In this document: positions 24,007 to 34,002 of the stretch, piece after piece
Position numbering within the stretch: the stretch's first letter is position 1
Layout: each line of letters begins with the position of its first letter
Assembly (NCBI GenBank): GCA_903828515.1
Contig: CAIKMD010000007.1
Location: 806,001 to 870,000, forward strand
Reading direction: 5' to 3'
Length of the DNA: 64,000 bases
Origin: an uncultured Rhodospirillales bacterium
GTDB lineage: Bacteria > Pseudomonadota > Alphaproteobacteria > ATCC43930 > CGMCC-115725
Position numbers and translations under genes: made by a program
Notes under the pieces: model-generated
The model's input: the letters and a program-made list of their open reading frames with translations, nothing else
The model's database searches: none
Told to the model about the DNA's origin: nothing

Positions 24007-26187
24007 ATGGAGTCGGGTTTGGTGGCGCAGGTCGATCAGGCAGATGACGTTACCTTCGATGAGGGCTCGTCCGAGCACTTCATCAACCGCGAACTGAGCT
24101 GGCTTGCCTTCAACGAGCGCGTGCTCGCCGAGGCTGACAATCCGCGCCAGCCTTTGCTGGAGCGGCTGCGCTTTCTGTCGATTTCGGCCAACAACTTCGA
24201 TGAATTTTACATGGTGCGCGTGGCCGGTCTGAAGGGGCAGGTGCTCGCCGGTATCGCGACGCCGAGCCAGGACGGCCTCACGCCGGCGCAGCAGCTCGAC
24301 GCCATCGCCCTGCGCGCGGGCAAGCTCATGCGCGATCAGCAGGCGACCTTGCGGGTGCTGCGCGCATTGCTCGACGAGACCAAGCTGTCGGTGGTCGGTC
24401 CGGCCGATCTTTCCGAGGAGGACCGCGTCTTTCTTGCCGAGCGTTTCTGGGCTGACGTTTTTCCGGTGCTGACGCCGCTTGCCGTCGATCCCGCGCATCC
24501 GTTCCCGTTCATCGCCAATTGGGGGCTAGGCTTCGCGCTCCAGCTCGCGCGCATGGCGGACGGCACGCGGATGGAAGGGTTGCTCTTGGTGCCGCCGACG
24601 ATTTCGCGCTTCGTGCGGTTACCCGGCAAGACGCTGCGCTTTCTCGCGCTCGAAGATCTGATCGGGCAGTTCTTCGATCATCTCTTCCCAGGCTTCACGG
24701 TCGTCGGCAAGGGCATGTTCCGCATCCTGCGCGACAGCGAAGTCGAAATTGAGGAAGAGGCCGAGGATCTCGTCCGGCTCTATGAAAGCGCGTTGAAGCG
24801 CCGCCGTCGCGGCAACGTCATCCTGCTCTGCATCGAATCCGGCATGCCCGACGATCTGCGCCAGTTCCTCGGCGAGAAGTTCAACGTGCAGGCGTCGGAC
24901 GTCGTCGCTCTGGACGGCATGCTCGGTTTGGCGGATCTTCGCCGCGTCATCGTCGATGAGCGGCCCGACCTGCTCTACACCCCTTATAATCCGCGCTTTC
25001 CCGAGCGCATCCGGGATTTTGGCGGCGACTGCTTTGCTGCGATCGGCGCCAAGGACATCATCGTCCACCATCCCTATGAAAGCTTCGACGTGGTGGTTCA
25101 ATTCGTGCGCCAGGCCGCGCGCGACCCGAATGTCGTGGCGATCAAGCAGACGCTCTATCGCACCAGCGACGACAGTCCGATCGTCCGCGCGCTGGTCGAC
25201 GCGGCCGAAGCCGGCAAGTCAGTGACCGCGCTGGTTGAATTGAAGGCGCGGTTCGACGAGGAAGCCAACATCAAATGGGCGCGCGACCTGGAACGCGCCG
25301 GCGTACAGGTGGTCTACGGTTTTGTCTCGCTGAAGACTCATGCCAAGGTGTCGCTGATGGTTCGTCGCGAAAGCGGCGCGCTGCGCTCTTACGTGCATTT
25401 CGGTACGGGTAACTACCATCCCTACACGGCCAAGGTTTACACCGATCTCAGCTTCTTCACCTGCGACCCGGCGCTTTGCCGCGATGCGGCGCGGCTCTTC
25501 AACTACATGACCGGCTACGCGACGCCCGGCACGCTGGAAAAAATCGCCTTCGCGCCGATGACGTTGCGCAGCCGGCTGGCAAGCCTGATCGACGACGAGA
25601 TCGCGCACGCCAAAGCCGGTCGGCCGGGCCATGTCTGGGCCAAGGTCAACGCGCTGGTCGATCCCGCGATGATCGATCACCTCTATCGCGCCTCGCAGGC
25701 GGGGGTGAAGATCGAACTGATCGTGCGCGGCATTTGCTGCCTGCGGCCCGGCGTTCCGGGCCTCAGCGAGAACATCCACGTCAAAAGCATCATCGGCCGC
25801 TTTCTCGAGCATGGCCGCATCGTCTGTTTCGGCAACGGCCGTGCGCTGCCGTCGCCGGAGGCCAAAGTGTTCATTTCCTCCGCCGACTGGATGGGACGAA
25901 ATCTCGATTGGCGTGTCGAGTCGCTGGTGCCGATCGAGAACGAGACTGTGCATCGCCAGGTGCTTGAAGAAATCATGGTGCATTCGCTCCAGGATGAGGC
26001 GCAAAGCTGGGATCTGGGGCCCGACGGGGTCTATCACCGGGTCAGCGAGGACCCGGACGCGTTCAGCGCGCACAACTACTTCATGACCAATCCGAGTCTC
26101 TCGGGTCGCGGCAGCGCTCTGCAGGAGCAGAAGAAACCCCGTTCGCGCCGCACGCCGCGCCTTGTCGCCGAAAGGAACGAGCGCTAA
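24007..26187 (+). CDS. ppk: Polyphosphate kinase (PPK1)
   Basis: The protein is about 726 residues. The N-terminal domain starts [16 protein letters not shown], as in all PPK1. The catalytic C-terminal domains have the phosphorylated His445 in [14 protein letters not shown] and the second essential His602 in [13 protein letters not shown], ten residues offset from E. coli H435/H592. PPK1 polymerises the gamma-phosphate of ATP into polyphosphate. I use the ATG at 24007; an upstream in-frame TTG at 23995 is possible, and neither has a good Shine-Dalgarno. The exopolyphosphatase-like gene follows after 9 bp, giving the classic ppk-ppx pair. Confidence 0.95.
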   Translation: MESGLVAQVDQADDVTFDEGSSEHFINRELSWLAFNERVLAEADNPRQPLLERLRFLSISANNFDEFYMVRVAGLKGQVLAGIATPSQDGLTPAQQLDAIALRAGKLMRDQQATLRVLRALLDETKLSVVGPADLSEEDRVFLAERFWADVFPVLTPLAVDPAHPFPFIANWGLGFALQLARMADGTRMEGLLLVPPTISRFVRLPGKTLRFLALEDLIGQFFDHLFPGFTVVGKGMFRILRDSEVEIEEEAEDLVRLYESALKRRRRGNVILLCIESGMPDDLRQFLGEKFNVQASDVVALDGMLGLADLRRVIVDERPDLLYTPYNPRFPERIRDFGGDCFAAIGAKDIIVHHPYESFDVVVQFVRQAARDPNVVAIKQTLYRTSDDSPIVRALVDAAEAGKSVTALVELKARFDEEANIKWARDLERAGVQVVYGFVSLKTHAKVSLMVRRESGALRSYVHFGTGNYHPYTAKVYTDLSFFTCDPALCRDAARLFNYMTGYATPGTLEKIAFAPMTLRSRLASLIDDEIAHAKAGRPGHVWAKVNALVDPAMIDHLYRASQAGVKIELIVRGICCLRPGVPGLSENIHVKSIIGRFLEHGRIVCFGNGRALPSPEAKVFISSADWMGRNLDWRVESLVPIENETVHRQVLEEIMVHSLQDEAQSWDLGPDGVYHRVSEDPDAFSAHNYFMTNPSLSGRGSALQEQKKPRSRRTPRLVAERNER

Positions 26188-26196
26188 TTTGACGGG

Positions 26197-27717
26197 GTGG
26201 ATCAGTCGCGCGTGACAACACCCCGCCGGCACGCTCCGGCAAAAGGACCCTCGGCGCAACCCGACAGCGTCGCCGTCATCGACATCGGCTCCAATTCGCT
26301 TCGGCTTGTCGTCTACGATGCGCCGCGCCGTGCCGCGCATATGCTGCTCAATGAAAAAGTCATGTGTGGTCTGGGTCGCGGGCTCGAGCGCAGCGGCAAG
26401 CTCAATGTCGAGGGCGTGGCGCTCGCCAAGGCCAATCTGCAACGTTTCATCGCTCTCGCTCGCGCGTCGGGCACCACGCGCATCGACGTACTCGCGACGG
26501 CGGCTGTGCGCGACGCCGAGGATGGCGCCGATTTCGTCAACGACATCGAGAAACGCTTTCAGATCCGGGTGCGCGTTCTGCCGGGCGCGGAGGAGGGGCG
26601 GCTTTCGGGCCTGGGCGTGCTCGCGGGCGTTCCGGGCGCTGCCGGGGTCGTCGGCGATCTGGGTGGCGGCAGCATCGAATTGGCGGCGATCGCCAACGGC
26701 AAGGTCGGATCGGTCTCGACGCTTCCGATCGGTCCATTGCGGCTGGTCGAAGAAGCCCATGACGAAAAAGACCTCAAGGACATCATCGACCGCCATCTCG
26801 ATAGCGTCGGCTGGCTCACCCGGGTCGATCAGCCGCGTTTCTACGCGGTCGGCGGCGCGTGGCGCGCGATCGCCCGTATCCATATGGAGCAGCACGACTA
26901 TCCGCTGCATATCATTCAGGGCTATACGCTGCAGCGCGGCGAGGCGCAGAATTTTCTCGACCTGATGGCGCGGCAATCGCGCAAGTCGCTCGAGAAGATA
27001 TCGACGATCTCCCGCAAGCGCCTCGAGGTCGTGCCGCTGGCGTCGCGCATTCTCGCCCGCATCCTGCGCCGCATGGGCGCCCAGGAATTGGTTTTCTCGG
27101 CGACGGGCCTGCGCGAGGGCCACCTCTACAATCTGATGGACGCGGACGAACAACGCGCTGATCCGCTTCTCGCGGCTTGTGCCGAGGAATCGCGTGCCAA
27201 TCCGCGCTTCGGCGAGGATGCCGAGGCGCTGGTTGCGTGGACGTCGCCGCTTTTTCCGAAGGAACCGCCGCACCTGCTGCGCCTGCGTTACGCGGCCGCG
27301 CTGCTCGGCGATATCGCCTGGCGCGATCACCCCGATTATCGCGCCGAACAGGCGCTGCGCCATGCGCTCTATATGCCGGCGGGCGGACTCGAGCATACCG
27401 AGCGCGCTTTTCTCGCTGCCGCATTGACCGCGCGATATGGCGGCGCGGCCCAACTCGACCTGGTGGCACCGTTCCGGCTGCTGGACGAAGACATGAAACA
27501 CGCGGCGCGCGTGACCGGCCTCGCCTTGCGGCTTGCCTATACGCTGACCGGCGGCGTGCCGGGCGTGCTGGCCGGAAGCGCGTTGAAGCTCACCGAAGCG
27601 AGGGTATCGCTGAGCCTGATGCCGAACCATGTGCTGCTGTTGGGCGAAGCGGTGCAGCGCCGCCTCGATGCGTTGGCAAAGGTGATGGGCCGCAGCGCGG
27701 ATCTGAAGCGCCTCTGA
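26197..27717 (+). CDS. ppx: Exopolyphosphatase/guanosine pentaphosphatase (Ppx/GppA)
   Basis: The 506-residue protein uses a GTG start (another in-frame GTG is at 26212). The ASKHA phosphate-binding loop VAVIDIGSNSLRLVVYD is near residue 27, and the second loop is VVGDLGGGSIEL (about 152). A long C-terminal half carries the HD-like helical region of the longer Ppx subfamily. It hydrolyses terminal phosphates of polyphosphate or pppGpp. It directly follows ppk and is convergent with rnd (6-bp gap), so one transcript probably makes and breaks polyphosphate. Confidence 0.93.
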   Translation: MDQSRVTTPRRHAPAKGPSAQPDSVAVIDIGSNSLRLVVYDAPRRAAHMLLNEKVMCGLGRGLERSGKLNVEGVALAKANLQRFIALARASGTTRIDVLATAAVRDAEDGADFVNDIEKRFQIRVRVLPGAEEGRLSGLGVLAGVPGAAGVVGDLGGGSIELAAIANGKVGSVSTLPIGPLRLVEEAHDEKDLKDIIDRHLDSVGWLTRVDQPRFYAVGGAWRAIARIHMEQHDYPLHIIQGYTLQRGEAQNFLDLMARQSRKSLEKISTISRKRLEVVPLASRILARILRRMGAQELVFSATGLREGHLYNLMDADEQRADPLLAACAEESRANPRFGEDAEALVAWTSPLFPKEPPHLLRLRYAAALLGDIAWRDHPDYRAEQALRHALYMPAGGLEHTERAFLAAALTARYGGAAQLDLVAPFRLLDEDMKHAARVTGLALRLAYTLTGGVPGVLAGSALKLTEARVSLSLMPNHVLLLGEAVQRRLDALAKVMGRSADLKRL

Positions 27718-27723
27718 TCAGGC

Positions 27724-28899
27724 CTATTGCGCGGCTTCCGCCGCGGGTGGGCCGAGCTTTACCAGTTTGATGCGCTTGCCTTCGGCGGTGAGGGCGAGGC
27801 GGCCATGCTTCAGGTCGAGCGCATCGCGACCGAAAATATCGAGGCGCCAGCCCGACAGAGCCCTGACCTGGGCATGATCATCACCCGCCAGCATTTCGAG
27901 ATCCTCGGCATCGGCGACGAGGCGCGGTGCGACGTCGTTTTCTTCGGCGCGCAGTTTAAGGAGGACGCGCAGCAATTCCATCAGCGGCCCGATTCCCTGC
28001 GGCGGATCGCGTCGCGGCGAGGGGGCCGGGTAGTCGGTTTCGGGCATCGCCATCACGCGATTCACCACGGCCAGGATTTCGGTGCCGAACTTGCCGTCGG
28101 CGAAGCCCTTGCCGAGGCCGCGCGAACGCGCCAGATCGTCGGCCGTGCGCGGCGTGTGCGCGGCGATCTCCAGCAACGACTCGTCGCGTAGAACACGGCT
28201 TCGCGGCAGGTCGCGGGTCTGGGCGGTGACTTCGCGCCACGCCGCCAATTCGCGCACCATCGCCAGCATGCGGCGATTGTTCGACCGGACCTTGAGCCGG
28301 CGCCACGCCAGCGCCGGGTCAAGGCGATAGGTTTCGGTATCGGTCAGCGTCCCCATCTCTTCGTCGAGCCAAGGCGCGCGGCCAGTGCTGGCGAGACGCG
28401 CGGCGAGTTTTTGATAAACGATCCGCAGCGGCACGACGTCGGCCAACGCGTACTTGACCTGGCGCTCGCTGAGCGGTCGCTGCGCCCAATCGGTGAAGCG
28501 TGAGGATTTGTCGATCTGCGCGCCGGCAAGCTTGCTCGCGAGGGTTTCATAGCTTGCCGATTCGCCGAAGCCGCAGACCATGGCCGCGACCTGGGTATCG
28601 AACATCGGCGTCGGCACGGCCTTGGTCGCATTGTAGAAAATTTCGATGTCCTGGCGCGCCGCGTGAAAGACTTTCAGGACCTTGGGGTTGGCCATCAGGT
28701 CATAGAGCGGTTGGAGATCGATCCCCGGCGCCAGCGGATCGATCGCGGCGGCTTCCTCGGGCCCGGCGATTTGCACCAAGCAGAGGATCGGCCAGAACGT
28801 TCGGTCGCGCATGAACTCGGTATCGACCGTGACGAACTCGGCCGTTTCCTGGCGGTTGCAGAATTCGGCCAGGGCAGCGGAATCGACGATCATGGTCAT
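27724..28899 (-). CDS. rnd: Ribonuclease D
   Basis: The 391-residue enzyme starts at the ATG ending at 28899 (a second ATG is two codons later). The DEDD nuclease residues are in [11 protein letters not shown] (D26, E28), [11 protein letters not shown] and the last Asp in [10 protein letters not shown]. An HRDC domain follows (about 205-285; [23 protein letters not shown]) and then a second HRDC-like C-terminal region. RNase D trims 3' ends of tRNA precursors. It is divergent from aspS with a 140-bp gap, a neighbourhood common in alphaproteobacteria. Confidence 0.93.
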   Translation of the reverse strand: MTMIVDSAALAEFCNRQETAEFVTVDTEFMRDRTFWPILCLVQIAGPEEAAAIDPLAPGIDLQPLYDLMANPKVLKVFHAARQDIEIFYNATKAVPTPMFDTQVAAMVCGFGESASYETLASKLAGAQIDKSSRFTDWAQRPLSERQVKYALADVVPLRIVYQKLAARLASTGRAPWLDEEMGTLTDTETYRLDPALAWRRLKVRSNNRRMLAMVRELAAWREVTAQTRDLPRSRVLRDESLLEIAAHTPRTADDLARSRGLGKGFADGKFGTEILAVVNRVMAMPETDYPAPSPRRDPPQGIGPLMELLRVLLKLRAEENDVAPRLVADAEDLEMLAGDDHAQVRALSGWRLDIFGRDALDLKHGRLALTAEGKRIKLVKLGPPAAEAAQ

Positions 28900-29039
28900 G
28901 GGTAAGCCTATACAACATGTTGCCGCCGCGCGGGAGAGGGCGTTGTCGGCGGCCGGGGGCGGCGGTATTTTCACCCGGCGAGCATCGGTTTAGCCCCAGC
29001 CGCTTGACAAATTGCCCCTCGTCCTCGCCTTTGTGCGCC

Positions 29040-30836
29040 ATGCATGCATATCGAACCACCACCTGCGGCGCGCTGCGCCTCGTCAACGACGGAACCGAAG
29101 CGAAAATCGCCGGCTGGGTCCACCGCAAGCGCGACCACGGCCAACTCCTTTTCGTGGATTTGCGCGATCATTACGGCATCACGCAATGCGTGATCGACGT
29201 GTCGTCGCCGCTGTTCAAGTCGGTCGATGCGCTGAAGCTTGAAAGTGTGATCTCGGTCACCGGGACGATCGTGAAGCGCTCGGCCGAGACGATCAACACG
29301 AAGTTGCCGACCGGCGAAATCGAACTGTCGATCAAGGCGCTGGAGGTTCTGTCCGAGGCGGAGCCGCTGCCGTTTCCGGTCAATGCCGATGCCGATTATC
29401 CCGAGGACATGCGGCTGCGCTATCGCTTCCTCGATCTGCGGCGCGAAGGCGTTCACGCCAACATCATGCTGCGTAGCCAGGTCATCGCGTCGGTCCGGCG
29501 GCGGATGATCGATCAGGGCTTCACCGAGTTTCAGACCCCGATCCTGACCGCGTCGTCGCCCGAGGGCGCGCGCGATTATCTGGTGCCGAGCCGCATCCAT
29601 CCCGGCCAGTTCTATGCGTTGCCGCAGGCGCCGCAGCAGTTCAAGCAATTGCTGATGGTGGCGGGCTTCGATCGCTACTTCCAGATCGCGCCGTGCTTTC
29701 GCGACGAAGCAAGCCGCGCCGACCGGTCGCCCGGCGAGTTCTATCAGCTCGATTTCGAGATGTCGTTCGTCACGCAAGACGACGTGTTCGCCGCGATCGA
29801 ACCAGTCATCGCCGGCATCTTCCAGGAATTCGGCAAGGGCAAGACGGTCAGCGCCACGCCATTCACGCGCATTCCCTACGCCGACGCGATCGCCAAATAC
29901 GGTTCGGACAAGCCGGATCTGCGCAACCCGATCACGATGAGCGACGTGACCGAGACCTTCCGCGGCTCCGGCTTCAAGATATTCGCGGGTCAGATCGAGA
30001 GCGATCCCAAGGTTCGGGTCTGGGCGATTCCGGGTCCGACCGGCGGCAACCGCGCGTTCTGCGACCGGATGAATTCCTGGGCGCAGGGCGAGGGCCAGCC
30101 GGGGCTCGGCTATATCTTCTTCCGTGAAGGCGAAGCCGAAGGTGCCGGGCCGGTGGCCCGCAATCTCGGGCCCGAACGCACGGCGCAACTCAAGACTGAG
30201 TTGGGTCTGAAGGACGGCGACGCGGTGTTCTTCGTTTGCGGCGTGCCCAAGACCTTTGTGCAATTCGCCGGCGCCGCGCGCATGAAGGTCGGCAGCGAGC
30301 TGAAACTGGTCGAGAGCGGAGTCTTCAAGTTCTGTTGGGTGACTGATTTCCCGATGTACGAATACGACGAAGAGCTGAAGCAGATCGTCTTCAGCCACAA
30401 CCCGTTTTCGATGCCGCAGGGCGAACTCGAGGCCCTCAACAATCAGGATCCGCTGACGATCAAGGCGTTCCAATACGACATCGTCTGCAACGGCGTCGAA
30501 CTGAGTTCGGGCGCCATCCGCAACCATCGCCCCGACATCATGTATCGGGCCTTCGAGATCGCGGGCTATCCGGCGTCCGAGGTCGAGGCGCGCTTCGGCG
30601 GCATGTTGAATGCATTCAAGTTCGGGGCGCCGCCGCATGGCGGCTCGGCGCCCGGCATCGATCGTATCGTGATGCTGCTGGCGGATACGCCGAATATTCG
30701 GGAGATCGTCGCCTTCCCGATGAATCAGCAGGCGCAGGATTTGCTGATGCAGGCGCCGGCGGCGGTATCGCCCGAGCGCTTGCGCGAGCTTCACATTCGC
30801 TTGGCGTTGCCGCCGGACGCCAAACCTAAAACCTGA
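29040..30836 (+). CDS. aspS: Aspartyl-tRNA synthetase, bacterial type
   Basis: The 598-residue protein starts [12 protein letters not shown]. An anticodon-binding OB domain comes first ([20 protein letters not shown]), then the class II core with motif 2 [24 protein letters not shown], an inserted GAD domain (about 290-410) and motif 3 [14 protein letters not shown]. The GAD insertion makes it the bacterial type; it may charge both tRNA-Asp and tRNA-Asn if GatCAB is present. No purine-rich Shine-Dalgarno precedes the ATG; a TTGACA (29004-29009) lies about 30 bp upstream, so the mRNA leader may be extremely short. Confidence 0.95.
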   Translation: MHAYRTTTCGALRLVNDGTEAKIAGWVHRKRDHGQLLFVDLRDHYGITQCVIDVSSPLFKSVDALKLESVISVTGTIVKRSAETINTKLPTGEIELSIKALEVLSEAEPLPFPVNADADYPEDMRLRYRFLDLRREGVHANIMLRSQVIASVRRRMIDQGFTEFQTPILTASSPEGARDYLVPSRIHPGQFYALPQAPQQFKQLLMVAGFDRYFQIAPCFRDEASRADRSPGEFYQLDFEMSFVTQDDVFAAIEPVIAGIFQEFGKGKTVSATPFTRIPYADAIAKYGSDKPDLRNPITMSDVTETFRGSGFKIFAGQIESDPKVRVWAIPGPTGGNRAFCDRMNSWAQGEGQPGLGYIFFREGEAEGAGPVARNLGPERTAQLKTELGLKDGDAVFFVCGVPKTFVQFAGAARMKVGSELKLVESGVFKFCWVTDFPMYEYDEELKQIVFSHNPFSMPQGELEALNNQDPLTIKAFQYDIVCNGVELSSGAIRNHRPDIMYRAFEIAGYPASEVEARFGGMLNAFKFGAPPHGGSAPGIDRIVMLLADTPNIREIVAFPMNQQAQDLLMQAPAAVSPERLRELHIRLALPPDAKPKT

Positions 30837-31505
30837 TCAGGCGCGGGCCGAAATCCGCGCTTCGGTATTGCGGCGTTTTTCCTGGTACATCGCCATGTCG
30901 GCGCGATGAAGGATCGACGCTTCGTCCTCATCGCCATCGAAGGCGGCGACGCCGAAGCTGGCATTGAGCCCGATCAGGGTCATGGCGCGGGCGATGCAAA
31001 GACATTTGCGCCGGGCGGTGGCGGCCGAGGCGCCGATCAACAACAGCGCGAACTCGTCGCCGCCGATGCGGGCGGCCGCGTCCATCCGGCGGACCCGGCG
31101 GCGGATCAAGGCGCCAAGTTGTTTCAAGAGCTGATTGCCGTGAGCGTGGCCGAGCCGGTCGTTGACCTGCTTAAAGCCATCGAGGTCGCAGACGATGACG
31201 ACGCCCTTGGCGCCGCCGCGCCGCATGGCCGCGGCCGCCTGGGCGAGGGCCATGCTGAAGCCGCGCTGATTGTAGAGGCCGGTCAATTCGTCGGTGACGA
31301 CCTGGCTCTCGAGATAGGCGAGGCGACGTTCGAGTTCGGCGATGCGTTCCTTGGCGGCCGTCGCGGTCGCGCGGGTCCAGTCGGGCATTGCCGGCTGCGT
31401 GGTGGCTGCGTCCGATACCAGCCGGAGCATCTGCCCCCTGCGCCGCAACGCGGGCGCGCCGGGTGCGTCCTCGATATCGCGTGGTTTGATGGCATTGAGT
31501 GCCAT
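30837..31505 (-). CDS. Diguanylate cyclase (GGDEF domain)
   Basis: The 222-residue protein starts at an ATG 7 bp after GAGGGGA. A short N-terminal region with a coiled-coil (AKERIAELERRLAYLESQV, 52-70) leads into the GGDEF domain. The active-site GGDEF is at 148-152 and the inhibitory-site R-x-x-D (RRMD, 139-142) is five residues before it, so the enzyme should make cyclic di-GMP and be feedback-inhibited. No membrane or sensor domain is evident. It converges on aspS with no gap and is divergent from a small unrecognised reading frame and the eipB gene. Confidence 0.9.
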   Translation of the reverse strand: MALNAIKPRDIEDAPGAPALRRRGQMLRLVSDAATTQPAMPDWTRATATAAKERIAELERRLAYLESQVVTDELTGLYNQRGFSMALAQAAAAMRRGGAKGVVIVCDLDGFKQVNDRLGHAHGNQLLKQLGALIRRRVRRMDAAARIGGDEFALLLIGASAATARRKCLCIARAMTLIGLNASFGVAAFDGDEDEASILHRADMAMYQEKRRNTEARISARA

Positions 31506-31554
31506 GTTTCGATCCCCTCGAAAGAACTCCGTCGCAGATCGAGGAGCAAACCTC

Positions 31555-31677
31555 ATGCCATGCCAATGTCCCGGAAAAGCTTGGTTTTGGTTTCGCGGCA
31601 GTAGGAAAAAATTTCCCGCTGCGGCAGAGCCTGCCGCCCCGGCACCGGCTACCGCAGTTGCGAGAAGCGTGACATAA
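31555..31677 (+). CDS. Possible 40-residue small protein
   Basis: ATG at 31555 is preceded by GAGGAG at an 8-bp distance. The product begins MPCQCPGKAWFWFRG and ends in an Ala/Pro-rich tail. It has two Cys, several aromatic residues and no recognisable family. It lies in the gap between the divergent GGDEF gene and eipB. The only support is the ribosome-binding site and a clean stop, so it may be non-coding. Confidence 0.25.
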   Translation: MPCQCPGKAWFWFRGSRKKFPAAAEPAAPAPATAVARSVT

Positions 31678-31732
31678 TGACGACAGAAGCCGTTGCGACG
31701 TCGTGGCCGGCCGAGAACTGGGATTGGTCAAC

Positions 31733-32554
31733 ATGAGATACCGGACAGGTGGTCCACTTGCCATCGCCGCCGCGGTTCTGGTCCTGGCGGGATCACCGGC
31801 TTTGGCCGTCGATATCTCGCCGCATCGCGCCCTCTACAGCCTGACCCTCGACAATGCGAAAACCTCGAGCGGAGTCGCCGCTGCCAGCGGCGCCATGTAC
31901 TACGAATGGGGCGAGGCCTGCGACGGCTGGACCGTCGACCAACGGTTCCGCCTGCGGCTCGCTTATTCCGAGGACGAGAACGTCGATGTCAACTCGACGT
32001 TGCTCACCTGGGAGTCGAAGGACGGGCTGAAATACCGCTTCAATGAAAAGCGCACCCGCAACGGTCATGTCGACGACGACATCCATGGCGAGGCGCATCT
32101 TAACGGCGTCGGCAAAGGCGGCATTGCGACGTTCGAAAAGCCCCAGGCCACGACGATTACCCTCGCGCCCGGCGTGCTGTTCCCGACCGCGCACACCCTC
32201 GCCCTGATCGAGCGCGCCCAGGCCGCCGATCAGTTCCTGTCGCGTCAGGTCTTCGACGGCGCGGCCGTCGAAAACGCCGGACAGATTACGGCGGTGATCG
32301 GTGGGCAGCTCAAGCCCGATGCCAGCGCGGCCAAGCCGCTCGACAATCCGCTGCTGCAGCACCCGTCCTGGCGCATCAGCCTCGCCTTCTTCTCGGCCGA
32401 CGCCGGAAAGACGGATTCCGACACGCCCGATTACCAACTCAGCATGCGCCTGCTCGACAACGGCGTGTCGCAGGACATGTCGCTCGATTACGGCGACTAC
32501 GTGCTGAAGGCCAAGCTCGATCAGATCGAGGCGCTGCCCAAGCCGTCGTGCTGA
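31733..32554 (+). CDS. eipB: EipB-like envelope integrity protein (DUF1849)
   Basis: The 273-residue protein has a signal peptide (MRYRTGGPLAIAAAVLVLAGSPALA) and matches the DUF1849/EipB family: YSLTLDNAKTSSGVAAASGAMYYEWGEACDGWTVDQRF, and SLDYGDYVLKAKLDQIEALPKPSC at the end. In Brucella EipB a conserved disulfide links an N-terminal and a C-terminal Cys; here Cys63 and the last residue, Cys273, fit. EipB is a periplasmic beta-spiral protein needed for cell-envelope stability. The start at 31733 is chosen because it begins the signal peptide directly. A ROK kinase gene converges 7 bp downstream. Confidence 0.85.
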   Translation: MRYRTGGPLAIAAAVLVLAGSPALAVDISPHRALYSLTLDNAKTSSGVAAASGAMYYEWGEACDGWTVDQRFRLRLAYSEDENVDVNSTLLTWESKDGLKYRFNEKRTRNGHVDDDIHGEAHLNGVGKGGIATFEKPQATTITLAPGVLFPTAHTLALIERAQAADQFLSRQVFDGAAVENAGQITAVIGGQLKPDASAAKPLDNPLLQHPSWRISLAFFSADAGKTDSDTPDYQLSMRLLDNGVSQDMSLDYGDYVLKAKLDQIEALPKPSC

Positions 32555-32561
32555 GCCGGCT

Positions 32562-33458
32562 TCAGGCGGGCCACAGCCAGGCCGCGCCGCGCACGCCGCT
32601 TGAATCGTCCCAGCGCGGCGGGACCAGCCTTGTCGCCACCGTATCCGAAAAGACGTAAGCGCCCCAGTGCTCCGGCACCGCTTGGTAGAGCGCTTCGATC
32701 TGCCCCAACCCGCCACCGAGGACGATGATGTCAGGGTCGATCAGGTTGATCACCGTGGCGAGTCCACGCGCGAGGCGGTCGATGTAACGGCCGAGGCTGT
32801 TTCTCGCCCCGGCATCGCCGGCCTGGGCCTGGGCGGCAATCGCGGCCGGTTCCGCGCGGGCGCCGGTTGTCGCCTCGTGGTCGCGGGCGAAGCCGGGACC
32901 GGACAGGAAAGCCTCGATGCAGCCATGCTTGCCGCAATAACAGGGTGGTCCGGGGCGCTCGTCGTCGTGCGGCCAGGGGAGCGGCGAATGGCCCCATTCC
33001 CCGGCGATCGCGTTGGGACCGGTCAGGAGATGTCCCTCGACGACGAGGCCGCCGCCGACGCCGGTGCCGAGTATCACGCCGAACACTGTGCGGCCACCTT
33101 GCGCCGCGCCATCGGTCGCCTCACTTAAGGCAAAGCAATTGGCGTCGTTGGCGAAGCGCAGGGGGCGGTCGAGGGCGGCCATCAGGTCGCGATCGAAAGG
33201 CTGGCCGTTGAGGCAGGTCGAATTGGCGTTTTTGACCAGTCCGGTCTGCGGCGACAAGGCCCCCGGGATGGCGACCCCGACACTCGCTTTCGCGCCGAGA
33301 TCGGCCTCCATTCCTTCGACCAGCGCCTTGATCGCGGCGATCGTCGCCCGGTAGTCCCCGACGGGCGTGGCGATCCGGCGGCGCAGGGCAATTGCGTCGT
33401 CGCGCCCCAGCGCGACCGCTTCGATTTTGGTGCCGCCGAGATCGATTCCGAGTCGCAT
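32562..33458 (-). CDS. ROK-family sugar kinase (fructokinase/N-acetylglucosamine kinase-like)
   Basis: The 298-residue protein opens with [15 protein letters not shown] (phosphate-1 loop). It has the ROK features [23 protein letters not shown] with the catalytic/zinc-site His, and the zinc-binding C-x-C-G-x2-G-C ([10 protein letters not shown]). [15 protein letters not shown] forms the second nucleotide loop. The PLPWP/ERPGP features are found in bacterial ROK fructokinases (Mak) and NagK; the sequence does not separate these. No sugar-transport genes flank it. It is divergent from divK by a 162-bp gap carrying a CtrA-like box. Confidence 0.87.
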   Translation of the reverse strand: MRLGIDLGGTKIEAVALGRDDAIALRRRIATPVGDYRATIAAIKALVEGMEADLGAKASVGVAIPGALSPQTGLVKNANSTCLNGQPFDRDLMAALDRPLRFANDANCFALSEATDGAAQGGRTVFGVILGTGVGGGLVVEGHLLTGPNAIAGEWGHSPLPWPHDDERPGPPCYCGKHGCIEAFLSGPGFARDHEATTGARAEPAAIAAQAQAGDAGARNSLGRYIDRLARGLATVINLIDPDIIVLGGGLGQIEALYQAVPEHWGAYVFSDTVATRLVPPRWDDSSGVRGAAWLWPA

Positions 33459-33498
33459 ACCGAATTCTTAACGTCTCTTCAGCAAATCTTAGGACAAT

Positions 33499-33514
33499 TT
33501 AACGTAAGGATAAC
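33499..33514. promoter_or_regulatory. CtrA-like binding box upstream of divK
   Basis: TTAA at 33499-33502, seven bases, then ATAAC at 33510-33514 differs by one base from the CtrA consensus TTAA-N7-TTAAC. It lies about 107 bp upstream of the divK start. CtrA control of divK is known in Caulobacter; here it is inferred from the match and position. Confidence 0.45.
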
Positions 33515-33620
33515 CTTCGACGAAGGCCCGCTTGTGGGGCTTCGTGGAGGCTCTTTTAACGGTTGCGCGCTTACCATGCAGGGCCGCACTGTTCCGTCCC
33601 GTGCGGCGGGGAAGGATCTA

Positions 33621-33989
33621 ATGATGGCTAAGCAGGTACTGATTGTCGAAGACAACGACCTCAACATGAAGCTATTTCATGATTTGCTGGAGGCGCACGG
33701 CTACGACATTCTCCAGACCAAAGACGGCATGGAGGCGCTGCAGCTTGCCCGTCTTCATCATCCCGACCTGATCCTGATGGACATCCAGTTACCCGAGGTT
33801 TCGGGTCTCGAAGTGACCAAATGGATCAAAGAGGACGACGACCTGAAGATGATCCCGATCATCGCGGTCACCGCCTTCGCCATGAAGGGCGACGAAGAAA
33901 AGATTCGCGAAGGCGGCTGCGAGGCCTACATCGCGAAGCCGATCTCGGTTGCCCATTTCCTACAAACCGTCGCGCGTTTTTGCGCTTGA
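33621..33989 (+). CDS. divK: DivK-type single-domain response regulator
   Basis: The 122-residue protein is a lone receiver domain: [14 protein letters not shown] (acidic pocket), phospho-acceptor Asp in LILMDIQLP (residue 53 from the second Met), Thr in IIAVTAFAM and Lys in [26 protein letters not shown] and the sequence around the Asp match DivK, the cell-cycle regulator that controls DivJ/PleC/DivL and so CtrA. A GGGGAAGGA lies just before the ATG-ATG. pleD follows after 13 bp, the arrangement known from Caulobacter and rhizobia. Confidence 0.93.
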   Translation: MMAKQVLIVEDNDLNMKLFHDLLEAHGYDILQTKDGMEALQLARLHHPDLILMDIQLPEVSGLEVTKWIKEDDDLKMIPIIAVTAFAMKGDEEKIREGGCEAYIAKPISVAHFLQTVARFCA

Positions 33990-34002
33990 GCAAAAGAAGC
34001 CC

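Noticed and set aside
25219-27630. 803-codon open frame on the minus strand
   Set aside because: Antisense to ppk and ppx, both clearly real; the composition is typical of a shadow frame.
28971-30794. 607-codon open frame on the minus strand
   Set aside because: Complement of aspS in a shadow frame; no family resemblance.
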